Assembly (NCBI GenBank): GCA_947579605.1
Contig: OX388309.1
Location: 18,298,713 to 18,362,712, forward strand
Length of the DNA stretch: 64,000 nt
Direction of reading: 5' to 3'
From: Athripsodes cinereus
Lineage: Eukaryota; Arthropoda; Insecta; Trichoptera; Leptoceridae
Shown: positions 13,801 through 25,300 of the stretch, piece by piece
Layout: each line of letters starts with the position of its first letter
How positions within the stretch are numbered: position 1 is the first letter of the stretch
The notes under the pieces: model-generated
Told to the model about the DNA's origin: nothing
What the model saw: only the letters and a program-made list of their open reading frames with translations
Databases searched by the model: none
Made by a program: the position numbers and the translations under genes

Positions 13801-16800
13801 TTAAACGACCTACCTTGAAATAATTTTTGAAGGATGAATTTTATGGGGTTTTTGACTGTTGAATACTGTAATAACTTATGGGGTTGAGATGTGTGTCAGT
13901 AGTAATATTTTTTTTTGTTAGATATGTATAGTTTTATATATATAGGAATGTCACTCAATAGTTGGTCGGTTTATGATAAAGAAGCGTGTTTTAGATTGTG
14001 GATATGTTCGAATTTGAATATGTATGAGGTTGCGGCATTGTCAGGTTGATTAATTTGGGTAAATATGATTTTACAGATATTAATTATAGAAGATGGAACT
14101 GGGTTATGAAGAAAAGCGTTATAAGAGAAAAGGGGAAAGAAAAAAATAAATAATATGTCGTTTTTACTCAGATCTTAACAAAATGAATATGAAATAATAT
14201 TATTTCATAAATGACGAATCTGTAGGTATAAATAATGCAAGTAGGTATGTGTTTTAATCTAAGGAGATTTATCACTTGGGATAAAAACTGTTCGGTTTCG
14301 ACATGTATGTTCGGTGAACTGAGTACAGTCGGTAATATTATTATTTTAACAAAAACGCATTTGTTTGTTGTATCGTATTATTATTTAGACTGAGTCTAAT
14401 AATAATGTTGTTTTAATTTGTCGCTAGCTAGTGGGATGTAAGTACCTATATGGTATTATACAATATTATTATAATTGTCGAGCGATGTTTACAGAAATAC
14501 TAGGTACCTACTGATGTTTTTTTTTCCAATATAGGTAGAACTTTAACGAAAGACAGTAGATACATAATATTATGTTAATATCAATGTGGTATTCATAAAA
14601 CTTATGGGTACCTAAAATTTATGTTTTAAACAGTAAGTAGATATAAATACTTACTCGTATATAATATTATAGTGCGTAGATTTTATAGTCGATTTATGTA
14701 TTTGTGTATATATAGAACAGCTTGGTTTTCATGAAATAATATGGCTTTTCAGCGCATATGTAATGTGTCTTTTGAAAGGGGAGAGTTGCATACTAAAAAT
14801 GGGGTTTTTGTTGTGTGAAAATTTTTCTATTTTCTTTGGGTGCTGTGTTTGAATGAGGTGTTAGGCATGTGTGTTAGTGAGACATGGACGTGGCTGAGGA
14901 GGGATGAGAGTGGAATGAGTGCTGTGGAGATGTGATCATTGAGACGAATGGTTGATGAAGCATTACATGAATGGAATGTAAGAATGATGAAGAGAGTGTT
15001 TTTTTTTGTCTGAAGGGGAGGGTGTGAAAATGTGTGGACATACCGGAACTGCGTGACTTGACCACGTGGATCAAATTCACAAGGACTGTCGCGTGTTGGG
15101 TGGGAGAAATCGATGTGAATGTTTGAGGAATGGGGTGGATGTGGATAGAGAGAAGGGAGTGTCTGAGAATGGATCAACATGGCGATCTGTTTCTCTTTGC
15201 CTGCCTCACCTGGGATGCGGCGTGAGTGTGGTATGGTACCATAAAAAAATAATCAGTTGGTAATTGGCTATTATGATTAATAGTTTCAGGGTTAATTCCA
15301 GTCATGAGGGGGTAGGGGTTAATTTTTTTTTATTTTTTTTTTAACTGATTAATTAAGTTTTCAATATTTTTATGATGATGTTGGGTAAATGGAGTAAATC
15401 TGTTGATTTTGGCGGTACTGTGAATGAGGAAATTAATGCAAATCATGAGAATTTTCATAGTAAAATTTACTATAAAATGTATGAAAGAAAAATATATGAA
15501 TGTGTACAGTATGAAATTTATTTAAAAATTTGTGTTCACACATAAAGAAATCAGTATCGTGAAGGAAAAAAATTTTAGGAAAAGAAATGTGGTAATAATT
15601 ATGTACAATATAAAAACTGACTAATACTTATGTCAACAGATATACATAATTATAGAATAGGGTCGGTACTATTATATATGATATAGTAATATCAGTTTAT
15701 ATTGGGTACATACTATTAATATAACATACGACGGAGTTTGTATAAATGAAAACATGTGAGAGTGATAATTATAGTGAATTAATTGTACGTATGTCATGTG
15801 TTTGGATGTACCTAAGGTTGACACGTGGGACGGTAGATATATACCTATTATTTATAATTCGGTTATGTATATTGAATGTGTATTCCAACCACTTGAGAGT
15901 CAGTACAAAGACATTTTGTACCTTTGACAAAATGTTTTGGTAAGAAATTATAAATGGGTTAAATTGACTAATATAATACTGTAAACATATGGTTGTTTAC
16001 AAATTAATTATAGGATAGTGGGTAACACAAGTGTGCGTTTATTTATATAAGTATAGGATTGTGAATGATTTTAATCAATATAGAGAATTGGAAAGTTAGG
16101 GCCAGTGGCGTTGCATATTGATTGCGTTGTGAAATATTTTTCTTTGTTTGTTAAAAAATTTTCTTTTAAGAAAATAATTTCCTCACCTTGTGCAAGCCCG
16201 GAAAATTAATTTTCTGAGGGGGCATGACATAGTCTTAGTTTTTTTAACAAACTTTGTTTGAAATTGAACTAAATATATTTCGACTTACTATTTTAAGTGG
16301 TATATGAATGTATAACTCGGAGTATATTTGTAGGTAAATAAATGGTACGTACTTCAGAGAGTACATTATTTATTAGATAATTTTATTAGGAAGGTACATT
16401 GAATATTTTAACACGTGTCAGTAGGTATTAGTACATCGGGTGAAGAAAAGTACCAAATTGAATTTTAAACAAAGAAAGTTTGTTGAACTATTAATTGCTT
16501 TTAGGTAAGAGGTTAAATTTTGTTTATATTGATATGTTATGTAGGTATAAATACTTCAAATAAAAATAATTTCAAGGAAAGGATTGAGAGACACGTGTGG
16601 TTGTTTACATAAAAAAGTAGATGCTTGTGCTAGGAGTGAGAGAGTGGATAATTTTGTAAGAAGGACAAAGGAATTAAGTCTATAAGATTGATGTCACAGC
16701 TCAACTCGAGGCAGTTTTGTCTAGAAATTAAGAGAGAGAGGTTAATTCTTAGAGACAGTTTTTATTTGATAATCAATAGAGGCAGTTTTGTCTAGAAATT

Positions 16801-19800
16801 AAGAGAGAGAGGTTAATTCTTAGAGACAGCTTTTATTTGATAATCAATAGAGGCAGTTTTTTCTAGAAATTAAGAGAGAGAGGTTAATTCTTAGAGACAG
16901 TTTTTATTTGATAATCAATAGAGGCAGTTTTGTCTAGAAATTAAGAGAGAGAGGTTAATTCTTAGAGACAGTTTTTATTTGGTAATCAAGGGAGGAGTTT
17001 TTGCTTGTAATCAGAGGAGAGAGGTTAAATTTTAAAAGCAGTGTTGTATTCTATTTGATTATCGGTTTGTGTACATTCCTTTCTCCGAGTAATAAATATA
17101 ATATTCTTTTAGTGATTATTTCCACAATGGAAATAATGAGAATTTCATCCTAGATTTTATTATAATTTTACATTAAATTCAGTGTTTCGAAGCAGCGAAT
17201 TTTGCAGAAAATCACCTTACTCGAAGCTAAGAAATTTTATATATTATTATTTATTTAAATTTTGTAATAGATATTTTTATCGTTACGACTTTGCCTTTCT
17301 TCTTGGAGTATCAAAACTCTTGTTTGATAAGTCTCAAATAAGTGAAATTTCTGTAGACAAAGGATTGATGAATTTTATATAATGTTTTAATGAATATGTT
17401 TATGAGACTGTCACTGTTAATTATTTTATTTTCCCAAATTAATAAAATTTGGATAACTAATATTATTTGTAAATTAAATTTATAGACATTACTTGATAAT
17501 AAGAACAGGGACGGACTCAGAAACTTTATACTAATTATTATTTTCTGATATTTTGAATACTAACAAGAGCATGAATTTTAAACCCATATTTATTTTATGT
17601 AAATATCTTTTATTTTATTGTAAATTAACATCCTAAATTTCCAACCCACAAGCCTCAGTTTTGGACATTGGGGTTCCTTGCGTGAAAGAATTAAGCTCAA
17701 GGCTAAATCAGACCTGGTTGCTACTTAATTGAGCCCCGCAGAAGATATTATATTATTTTATTTTATTTTGCATGAAAATATATATGTATTATATTCTCTT
17801 AATTTATCATATTGTATACTAATGAGGCTGACAATAGTGTATGAAAGGCTGTGTCAGATCGAAATTTGCGTGTGTAGGAGCAAATTTCACTAACAAACCA
17901 ATTTTTATTGTTATATTAACCAAAAATAGTCAGTGATTGAATTTTGTCAAACTTTGGTTCAGTAAAATATTTCATCTCGATGCGCCCCTGGCGCTGTATA
18001 CAGATACTATTTTATGTATGAAACCATATGCCTTTTATAAATAAAACTGCATTCAAAACTAATCTGTAATATAATTACAGAAATAAACTTTCGATAACGT
18101 TGAATCATAAGTTTGATAAAATATTATTTCATTGACTATTTCTAACAAATAACATGGATTTCTGTGGTACATAAAAAAATTTGATATTTATTCTTGATTG
18201 TTATTGTGTGTTGTTTTCTTTGTGTATTTTCAGCAATAAGGTAAGGCTTTTATACTTGCTAACGCAGAGTATAAAAGGAAATAATTTATTAATTACTAAC
18301 CTTTATGTACAACAGAAATTTAATTTTGATTTTTATAAAATTATGCTTTTATGTGTTCTGAATAGAAATTATTGTTTGTTTTCCACTGATAAAATTTTCT
18401 TTTATAAATCGTAAACACAACGTAGAAAGGGTCCTTTACGTAAATTTTCTTTTCTCTAGATGTATCATGAGCCAATATCTTTGAAGAAACGAAAATTGTT
18501 GAATTTAGCGACCGACACTTTTGACGGGCATTACGTTAAACGTTCGAAAATAATTTTAATTACGGTGATGTGTGAACTGATTTGGGTAGACTAGCGAGTA
18601 TATATTATTATGTACGTATGACATCTTTATATACGACGAATATTATTACTCTTGGATTTTACAAGTAGGTAGGTGATATGAAAGTATTTTTGTATTATTA
18701 AATTTTAATCGGAATATTATAAAGACGTAATTGCGAAAAGAAATTTATAAATTTGCGTAGATTGGATAAACTCGATTCTTTTTAGTTTAATTACTTCCAA
18801 CTCGGAGGATAAATACGTATTTATTCTCTCGTCGAAATAAATAAATATATTTTATTTATTTCCTGTCAATGTGGTCTCAACGGTTTTTCTTTTTCTTCCT
18901 CTGATGGGGAGGGACCACGACACTATGTAAAGTTTTACATTTGTCTGGCTGAATTGTTTACAATCGTAAGAGAATTATTAGTCTATTCTCTTTCATTAAA
19001 ACACCAGATTGATGCTTCGAAAATGAACCATATAAACCGTAAAATTTCAAAATTTTCTTGGGGGCTCCGAGAAGGGGCGCAAACTTTGTGCCATGTCCCC
19101 GGGCGCAGATGACCCTAGCTACGCCACTGTATACAATATAGTCTATTATTAATTACGTAAAAAAATATATTTGTTACCTATATTAAATAATGAAAACATA
19201 TAATTATTATTTCTTTTCAGGCACGACACTCTTTTCTCCGAGATCAGGTAAGCAAATGAACAATAATATATTATTTAGGTATTATATTTTACTGTAAATT
19301 TACTAAAATGGAGTATTACAAAATGATTAACGGTGGAATCATATTGTTATGATATGTTTGTAGTATCCTATAGTAACCATAAGAAGGTATGTTCTTTGGT
19401 AGACACTAAAGTGAGCCTTATTCCTGAAGATCACGATCCAAAAGCAGTGTACCTTCCAGAATGCTCCCATGTGAAAAAATGCAGTGGATGCTGCAGCGAT
19501 GAAGGGTTCACGTGTGAGGCCACTGAATGGACTGAGCTTTACTTTAAGGTATTTATCATTATTATATCGTTTAATCATGTTATACCTATGTATTTAGAAT
19601 GTACTAACTTCATCATTTAAATTATGACTATTCAAAAAAGATACGGGTTTTTCGTCCAAGATTCCGGATTCAGGTGTAAAAGGTAATGAATATAGAAGGT
19701 TAGTTGATGAATGAATGAATATAAAAGTTAAAATACTTTTCCTTGTTTCTGATTTGGTTCAATGTTAAAATTGGTTACCCATTTATAAATTTGTCACACT

Positions 19801-20859
19801 ACATATTTAAGCAGTCTCCATAGCCGTCAATCAAAAAATATTTTTTTAGAAATATATCTTTAGCATTCCTTAAAAGTCTTTTTTTAATATGATTTTAACA
19901 AGCCCTTAACTTTCATAATAACACGAAGCATAATAAAAATATAATTGACTTAATTTTAGGTATACGAGACAAATTTCTTGTCGCCTGTAAGTTTGTGGTA
20001 TGAGAAATTACATTCAATTAAACACATAGATCACTTGAAATGTGCATGTGCCAACAAAACTGCTGAACCTGGTGTAAGTATTAAATCTTAGTAAAACATT
20101 TTATTAGCTTGTTTTTGTTATTAGATTTTTCTAAAGATAACACTGTCAGGTTGTCAGGTGTAGTAGTGCTCCACAGGCATGATCAGCTGTAACATTATTA
20201 TTTGATATGAAGAGATAGGAGTATATTTCACTCTATCTCTGTATAGAGTTTAGTTTGTTTAGATACACCTTTGCATATCAATCAACAGCGAGATAGAATA
20301 AATTATTGATCTAACATATTAGATCAATGGTATAAATATAGATTATTGGAAGCATGACACTCCCCGATCTCTCTTTGTACGATTTTTCATTCCTCCTCCG
20401 GTGGTTTACCGTTAAGGTCTCAATAATAGTTTACTTGTATTCCCATCTCATTGTACATCTTTTCATTCATCATCTTTCACCTTACACGCTATAAGAATGT
20501 GTAACAAACTTCCCAATCATATTAGATTTTCTTCACCCTCTGGCACAACAAACACAAATTAAATCACTCCATCAATTTCTACCTCCTCATAAACAGCCCG
20601 CCACCTTTCTGATAGTAGATATTACTAATTTAGAGAGGTACCTACATGCATATTGTGAATGCTGATTCCTATAAATTAAAACTATATAACATCTACTCTT
20701 ATATATTTTTAATTTCAGTTTTACAATTCTAACCAAACTCACTTTGTTTTAACATAGACGTACTATGCTTACTGGAAGACATTGATTCATGGCAATATGT
20801 ACGCCTTTAATACAAAATTTATTTTTCCAAGAAGGTGCAAATGTCTTAACTTTTATTGA
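7874..20859 (+). CDS. Pvf: Pvf-B: PDGF/VEGF-family secreted ligand with a shortened tail
   Basis: Six exons: 7874-7954, 8427-8556, 19221-19247, 19364-19548, 19960-20073 and 20758-20859 (TGA), giving 212 residues with consistent phases (0,1,1,0,0). Residues 1-27 are a signal peptide (hydrophobic FIGVFIAIISIYYV, cleavage probably near ADA). Exon 2 carries the family's helical segment (LSDIHLFFDEVLENKEKYY). Exon 4 has the knot core PECSHVKKCSGCC, in which the usual Arg before Cys is Lys. Exon 5 gives the final CAC, so eight knot cysteines remain, plus an NKT glycosylation site. The last exon is only 33 codons and ends RRCKCLNFY; the Cys-rich tail of Pvf-A and Pvf-C is missing. An alternative acceptor at 20719 would give a 12-residue end without cysteines. 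The donor after exon 2 (GTTTGT) is weak, and intron 2 is 10.7 kb because of a nested mobile-element insertion. Confidence 0.85.
10367..13064 (+). repeat. Left LTR (2,698 bp)
   Basis: Direct repeat partner of 16225-18922 at an exact offset of 5,858 bases with no indels. Reading along both copies I saw only one substitution, A at 10699 against C at 16557. It contains a 71-bp tandem array and AATAAA near 11234, but no meaningful gene. Short open frames at 11324-11524 and 12323-12556 recur identically in the other LTR and look like chance. Confidence 0.92.
10850..11204 (+). repeat. 71-bp tandem array in the left LTR
   Basis: Four units begin at 10850, 10921, 10992 and 11063 (gaggcagttttgtctagaaa), and a diverged fifth begins at 11134. 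The same array recurs at 16708-17062 in the right LTR, with the same unit-specific variant (ttttttctag in unit three). The array therefore predates the insertion. Confidence 0.92.
13065..16224 (+). other. Interior of the LTR element, non-coding
   Basis: 3,160 bp between the LTRs. It opens with gaaaatggttgccgtttgtc and contains G-rich runs near 13311-13400. No open frame resembles a retroelement protein. The one recognisable piece is a decayed LINE fragment at 14870-15230. The stretch near the right LTR ends in the purine tract gagggggca. Confidence 0.75.
14870..15230 (+). pseudogene. LINE family-B fragment captured inside the LTR element
   Basis: On the plus strand, residues DQIHKDCRVLGGRNRCECLR and later STWRSV parallel the 6485-7256 LINE (DQILKDGRVLSKRNRCACMR, SIWRSV). 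Sequence before it (acatggacgtggctgaggag, then gaatgagtgctgtggagatg) parallels the same LINE. Stops and shifts show decay. Confidence 0.7.
16225..18922 (+). repeat. Right LTR (2,698 bp)
   Basis: Near-identical copy of the left LTR, beginning TGACATAG directly after a purine-rich tract and ending CCACGACA before the target duplication ctat. It carries the same 71-bp array at 16708-17062. The near-identity suggests a young insertion or gene conversion between the LTRs. Confidence 0.92.
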
Positions 20860-22357
20860 CACGGATATGTGTGTTATATGCATTTAGTTCGCTGGCTACC
20901 CCACTTGTGGAAAATGCCGTGATTCTATGATTTTTTTTTCAGGATACCCACATACCGCAGAGATTTACTACCGAAGGCTAATTAATAACACTGCAAAATT
21001 TCGCATCATTATGAGGATTGGTGTCGCTTTCGTATCTACATATTCCCTTAACTGTATAATGTTAGAGATATTATCAAAATTATTTTGCGAAAAAAAAACT
21101 ACATATTTAATTTACTCAGAATTTAAATTTTCACACTGTGTTTCAGGTGATAATTGCATAATAGTAAAATTTAAGTGCTACAAAATAATATTCATTAGAG
21201 GCAGTCCTTAAGGGATTTGTGTAAATAATAAGTAATAAAATAACTATGAAACCATATTGATTTGTGTAAACCCATACTTTATTTATTATCATTTCAATTG
21301 TCATATTATTGTTATAAATAAAGTAATATACAGAAATAAAATACATAGGTGCTATTATTTGTCCCTCTATTTTTATAAAAGTTTAGAAAATTTTAAAGGA
21401 TATGTATAATGAGTTACAATCCATTGGATTAGTCTGCAACGAGTTTGGACTTCTTCTCCATTCCTCCCTATTCTCAGCCAGTCTCTTTAGCTCTACGTAT
21501 GAGCCACAGTTCATGTCCCTCTTCAAAGTCGATAAAAAATATATTTATGTAAGAAAAAGCAAATATGTAGTGCCTATTGATACATAGAAATGAATTACGA
21601 ATGAGAAATGTGCGTCCCTGATTCTGTTACTTTTAGGTAATAAAAAATGACAAATAATCATAATGGACTTACTCAAGTACTTATTCAGATATGAAAAAGT
21701 ATTCTTGTTTTTGTGGTATGAAATACGGATAAAAAGAGATATGGTAACACAGAACATAATATTATTGTAAAATTTTATTTACAATATTATGAAATAAGAA
21801 TATACATACATGATCTCGCACAGTGCGTAATTTATTGTAAAAATAACATCAATAATCATACATATTATTGTTCTTACGTTATATAATTATTATACTAAAT
21901 ACAAACTTCAGACATCACCCTTCAACGTCCTGTTAAAATAGAAGAACTTCAAACATCTTCCAATTTTGTCGATTTTCTGACTATTGTGTATCAATGCACT
22001 GATATCTATAGAGGAGCAACCGGAAATGTTTTAGGAGAGAAAATGTTGGTATTAAAATAGGTAGGTATTTGTTAAAAGTTAAACTAAACCATCGACTTAT
22101 GATTATAAAAATCTTTTAATTAGTTATGGTTAATGAAAAGTTACATATTTAGTTTCATACTGAATTTCATTTATTTAATCGTAGGAAATTATTTACGTTT
22201 CTGATTTCCATAGTGTAAATAAATAATTAAATATTGATTTGTACTTAGTGTATCATAATTGCAATCTGTCACGTTGCAATGGTAAATCTACCTTACAAAG
22301 TATGATTTCAACAAACAATTCTTTATAGATTCTTCAACTCTTACAATTCTTATTGAA
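20860..22357. other. Pvf-B/Pvf-C intergenic region
   Basis: No gene is seen. Around 20888-20925 is a short repeat (cgctggctaccccacttgtg) that recurs inverted near 37560-37590. AATAAA near 21234 could end the Pvf-B transcript. A LINE family-A 3' end lies at 21405-21515 in minus orientation. The rest is plain AT-rich sequence leading to the Pvf-C start. Confidence 0.45.
21405..21515 (-). mobile_element. LINE 3' fragment, family A
   Basis: Reverse-strand copy of the fragment at 3099-3208. It contains gagttacaatccattggatt at the tail end and, reading inward, the codons for the terminal KRLAENREEW segment. It is heavily truncated. Confidence 0.75.
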
Positions 22358-25300
22358 ATGGGGGACTGTAGTACTTTAACAGCATTGTTATTAGTTATTT
22401 TAGCTTTTTGTTATTTCCCTAATAATGGTGATTGCGCTAAAGTAAGTTTGATTTTGTCAATAAATTTAATAGTAGGTATCAAGAAGTTACGTACAAATTT
22501 GCAGGATTATATTTATATTGATATTGTTTTAGAGTAATTATGTTTAAATTTTTATAGTACATATATGAACTTTTCGCTACAGCGGTTTCGATGGAGTGTC
22601 CACCATTAACGAGATATTTTCTAAAATTAAGGATTGTATTTAGTCAAATGACTTTTGAAATTATTAAAAATCAATGTAAAGCCTTTGAGTTCGTTTACAT
22701 CTTTCATGACCAAACGTATTAAACTGAATAGATATGAAAAGCCAACTTGACGAGAAAGCTTTTGGGATTACGGGACCCATTGCATGAATAGCCATCACTA
22801 GTTTCAGAGACAAAAGGCAAAACAGATATTGAACAGTTCAACAACACAAGTAAGATGATTGTTAAATAACGCAAATACGAGTCATCCATAATCATAAAAC
22901 GATCTATTGATTTCAATTTTCTACTAATATGAGCTGTATTTTGTTTATAAACATAATCTAAAACCATTATAATGATCAGAAATCAATGTGTAATATCTTT
23001 TATCTCTCCAAATCAAAATACCGCGACTCTAATAATGCAAATATTAGAAATATAAACAAATATAACAAATATAAACAAATATTTTATTCCCTTCAAATTT
23101 TTGCTTGAATTTGGTCAAATAGTAAACAGTCTTGTTATATCTCCCCAAAGCACGAGCTACGCTCAATTTTGGGGAGTAATTGTATTAGGAAAATAAATGT
23201 ATTGTGTTATTGTTCGATTATTGTAAAATGATATTGTGTTTAATAAACTGTTATTATTATTATATGTCTTTGAATGCAGCAGATTGTGCAAACTCCAAAC
23301 TCCTACAGGGAATAGGTACATTGTGTTAAGACTTTTCTATTTAGATAAGGGGTTTTGTGCCAAATACACGGGAGTGAAATAAGTTAGGGGTGTATTTATT
23401 GTATTTTATACACGCAGGTCTACTTAATTCGTTTTTCTAATGCTAGCTGTCCCTGGAACTTGCCAACCAACTTGATGAACTGGGTGACATAAACTTATTC
23501 TTCGACAAATACCTCGTCAATAAGGAGAAATATTATAAAGATAATCCTGTCGCTCCTAATGAAAAATCTACTACAATAGGTAAGTTATTTATTTAAAATA
23601 CATCTTACATAATTTCTTAGTACTCATACTAATTATCATGAATGAAGTATCCCCATGAAATGAAGAAACATTATATTTGTAGTTCTTTTTAGCATCTTGT
23701 TTGGGGTTTGTTTTTGTATACTTATATGTATTTTCTATTGTTTTATTTATTTATTATTTTATTTTTTCGGGTTGGCTGGAAGAAATCGCATATGCGATAA
23801 GCCCGCCTTTTGGTAATTTATTGAAACAAAAACTTGTACACTGTTTATATTGATGCCAATAAAGTTTTATTTATTTATTTATTTATTGTGGACAATTATT
23901 ATTGAACACTTAAGACGTGACCTATCAGAAAATGAGCAAATTTAAAGGTATATAGATTGAAATAATGAAATCCTAATAAATTGTGAGGTAATAAAATAGA
24001 GTGATTGAACAACAAATTATTTTTCAATGTGTAATTATTCACAGGTAAACCTAGATCTAAACGATTCTACAATCCAAGGCATGGTAAGTACCTACCATTA
24101 AAGTATTTTTGATAGCTCATAGTATTCGAAAAATAAAAACCATTTACATCATAAATTCAATACTGTAATAAGGTTTGCCACGCATTCTGATCGTCTTATT
24201 TTTTTTTTAACACGGAGAGGATTACCAATGATTATTTTGAACATAAGGTATATCCGTATTTATATAAACACTACATCAATTATTTTCCAGTACCCCCTTC
24301 GGCGGAGTCTTGCTTTCCTGTGAAGGCCAAAGTGAGTCTCGTACCCAAAAACGCTCCATCAGACTTTGTATACGTCCCTGAATGTGCCCATGTGCATCGC
24401 TGCAGCGGCTGTTGCAACAACGATCTTCTGGCTTGTAAGCCTCTTTTGGTTGCCAATTCAACATTTGTCGTAAGATTATTTTTTTATTTCAACTTATTCA
24501 TGGACAAATAAATTACAAAATATAAATAATGCAAATCATCAAAAGATTTTTCAACTAATGACAATCTTATATTGATAGGCTATAGGATATCAATTGATAG
24601 GCTTTAGAATGTCTAGGCATCTATATCTATGTGGTGTGCATTTCGTATAAACAGCTGACACAAATCAAATAACATAGCACACGATACCTAAAATACGAAG
24701 GATGAAACGTGATATTTAGGTAATACGAGTATATAAAATATGCACTATTCATCCATTGGTTTGAATTTGATCTGAGCAACATTGTCAACTGTACCAATTT
24801 CTTCAACTTATATATATATATTGGTATATTGGTATTTGGAGTTGACTGGGAAAATCAAAATCCTCATTATTAATTATTTTTCAGGTTTATGAAACTAATT
24901 TGACAGCAAAAATGAACAAATTACGATACGAAAGATCATTTGAAACCACATTTGAAGATCACGTGGTTTGTGGATGTATTTGCAAGATTCAGGCAAGCGT
25001 ATGTACTTACCTATTTCAAATATTCTATTTATTTAATTGTCATTTTTTTATTGACTATAGGTAATTTAAAAATTCACTTGGATGTTGATCCTAGATGTTG
25101 TAAAGCGCCCTTGAAGTGATATCATCACAATACGGCGCTAAATAAATTGATTTATTTTACAAATTTATTAGAACTTTCAAAAAATATCTTTCACTTGTTA
25201 GTTATTTCTTAACCATTTAATTTGAGTTTTATTAAATACTTGATATTTTAGTATAGAAACAATACGATCTTCCTTCTAAATGTTCAGTAGTTTAAGATTT

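Larger units (their letters stand above)
10367..18922 (+). mobile_element. Large LTR element with no coding capacity (LARD-like)
   Basis: 8,556 bp flanked by the 4-bp duplication ctat (10363-10366 and 18923-18926). It consists of two 2,698-bp direct repeats, starting TGACATAG and ending CCACGACA (canonical TG...CA), around a 3,160-bp interior. A purine tract (gagggggca, 16216-16224) adjoins the right LTR like a polypurine tract, implying plus orientation. No gag, protease, reverse transcriptase or integrase motif is seen, so it would need proteins supplied in trans. A primer-binding site next to 13065 could not be assigned to a tRNA. 'LARD-like' is a structural label only. Confidence 0.88.
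8593..19129. mobile_element. hAT-type element carrying a nested LTR element
   Basis: Left end CAGTGGCGTAGCTTGGGG and right end (reversed) CAGTGGCGTAGCTAGGG form inverted repeats. Perfect 8-bp duplications, tatacaat, lie outside at 8585-8592 and 19130-19137. Subterminal sequence is also related: gtccccgggcgc occurs near both ends. Without the LTR insert (10367-18922 plus its 4-bp duplication) the element would be about 1.98 kb. No transposase frame is visible, so it is non-autonomous. It lies in intron 2 of Pvf-B, beginning 36 bases past the donor. Confidence 0.9.

Noticed and set aside
10367..18922. Segmental duplication as the explanation of the 2.7-kb repeats
   Set aside because: TG...CA ends, a 4-bp target duplication and a purine tract before the right copy fit LTRs much better.
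19339..19578. Minus-strand open frame over the Pvf-B knot exon
   Set aside because: Antisense shadow of the cystine-knot exon.
20719..20757. Alternative 12-codon Pvf-B end
   Set aside because: Possible as an isoform, but the acceptor at 20757 gives a longer end with a CxC motif, so it was not used for the main model.
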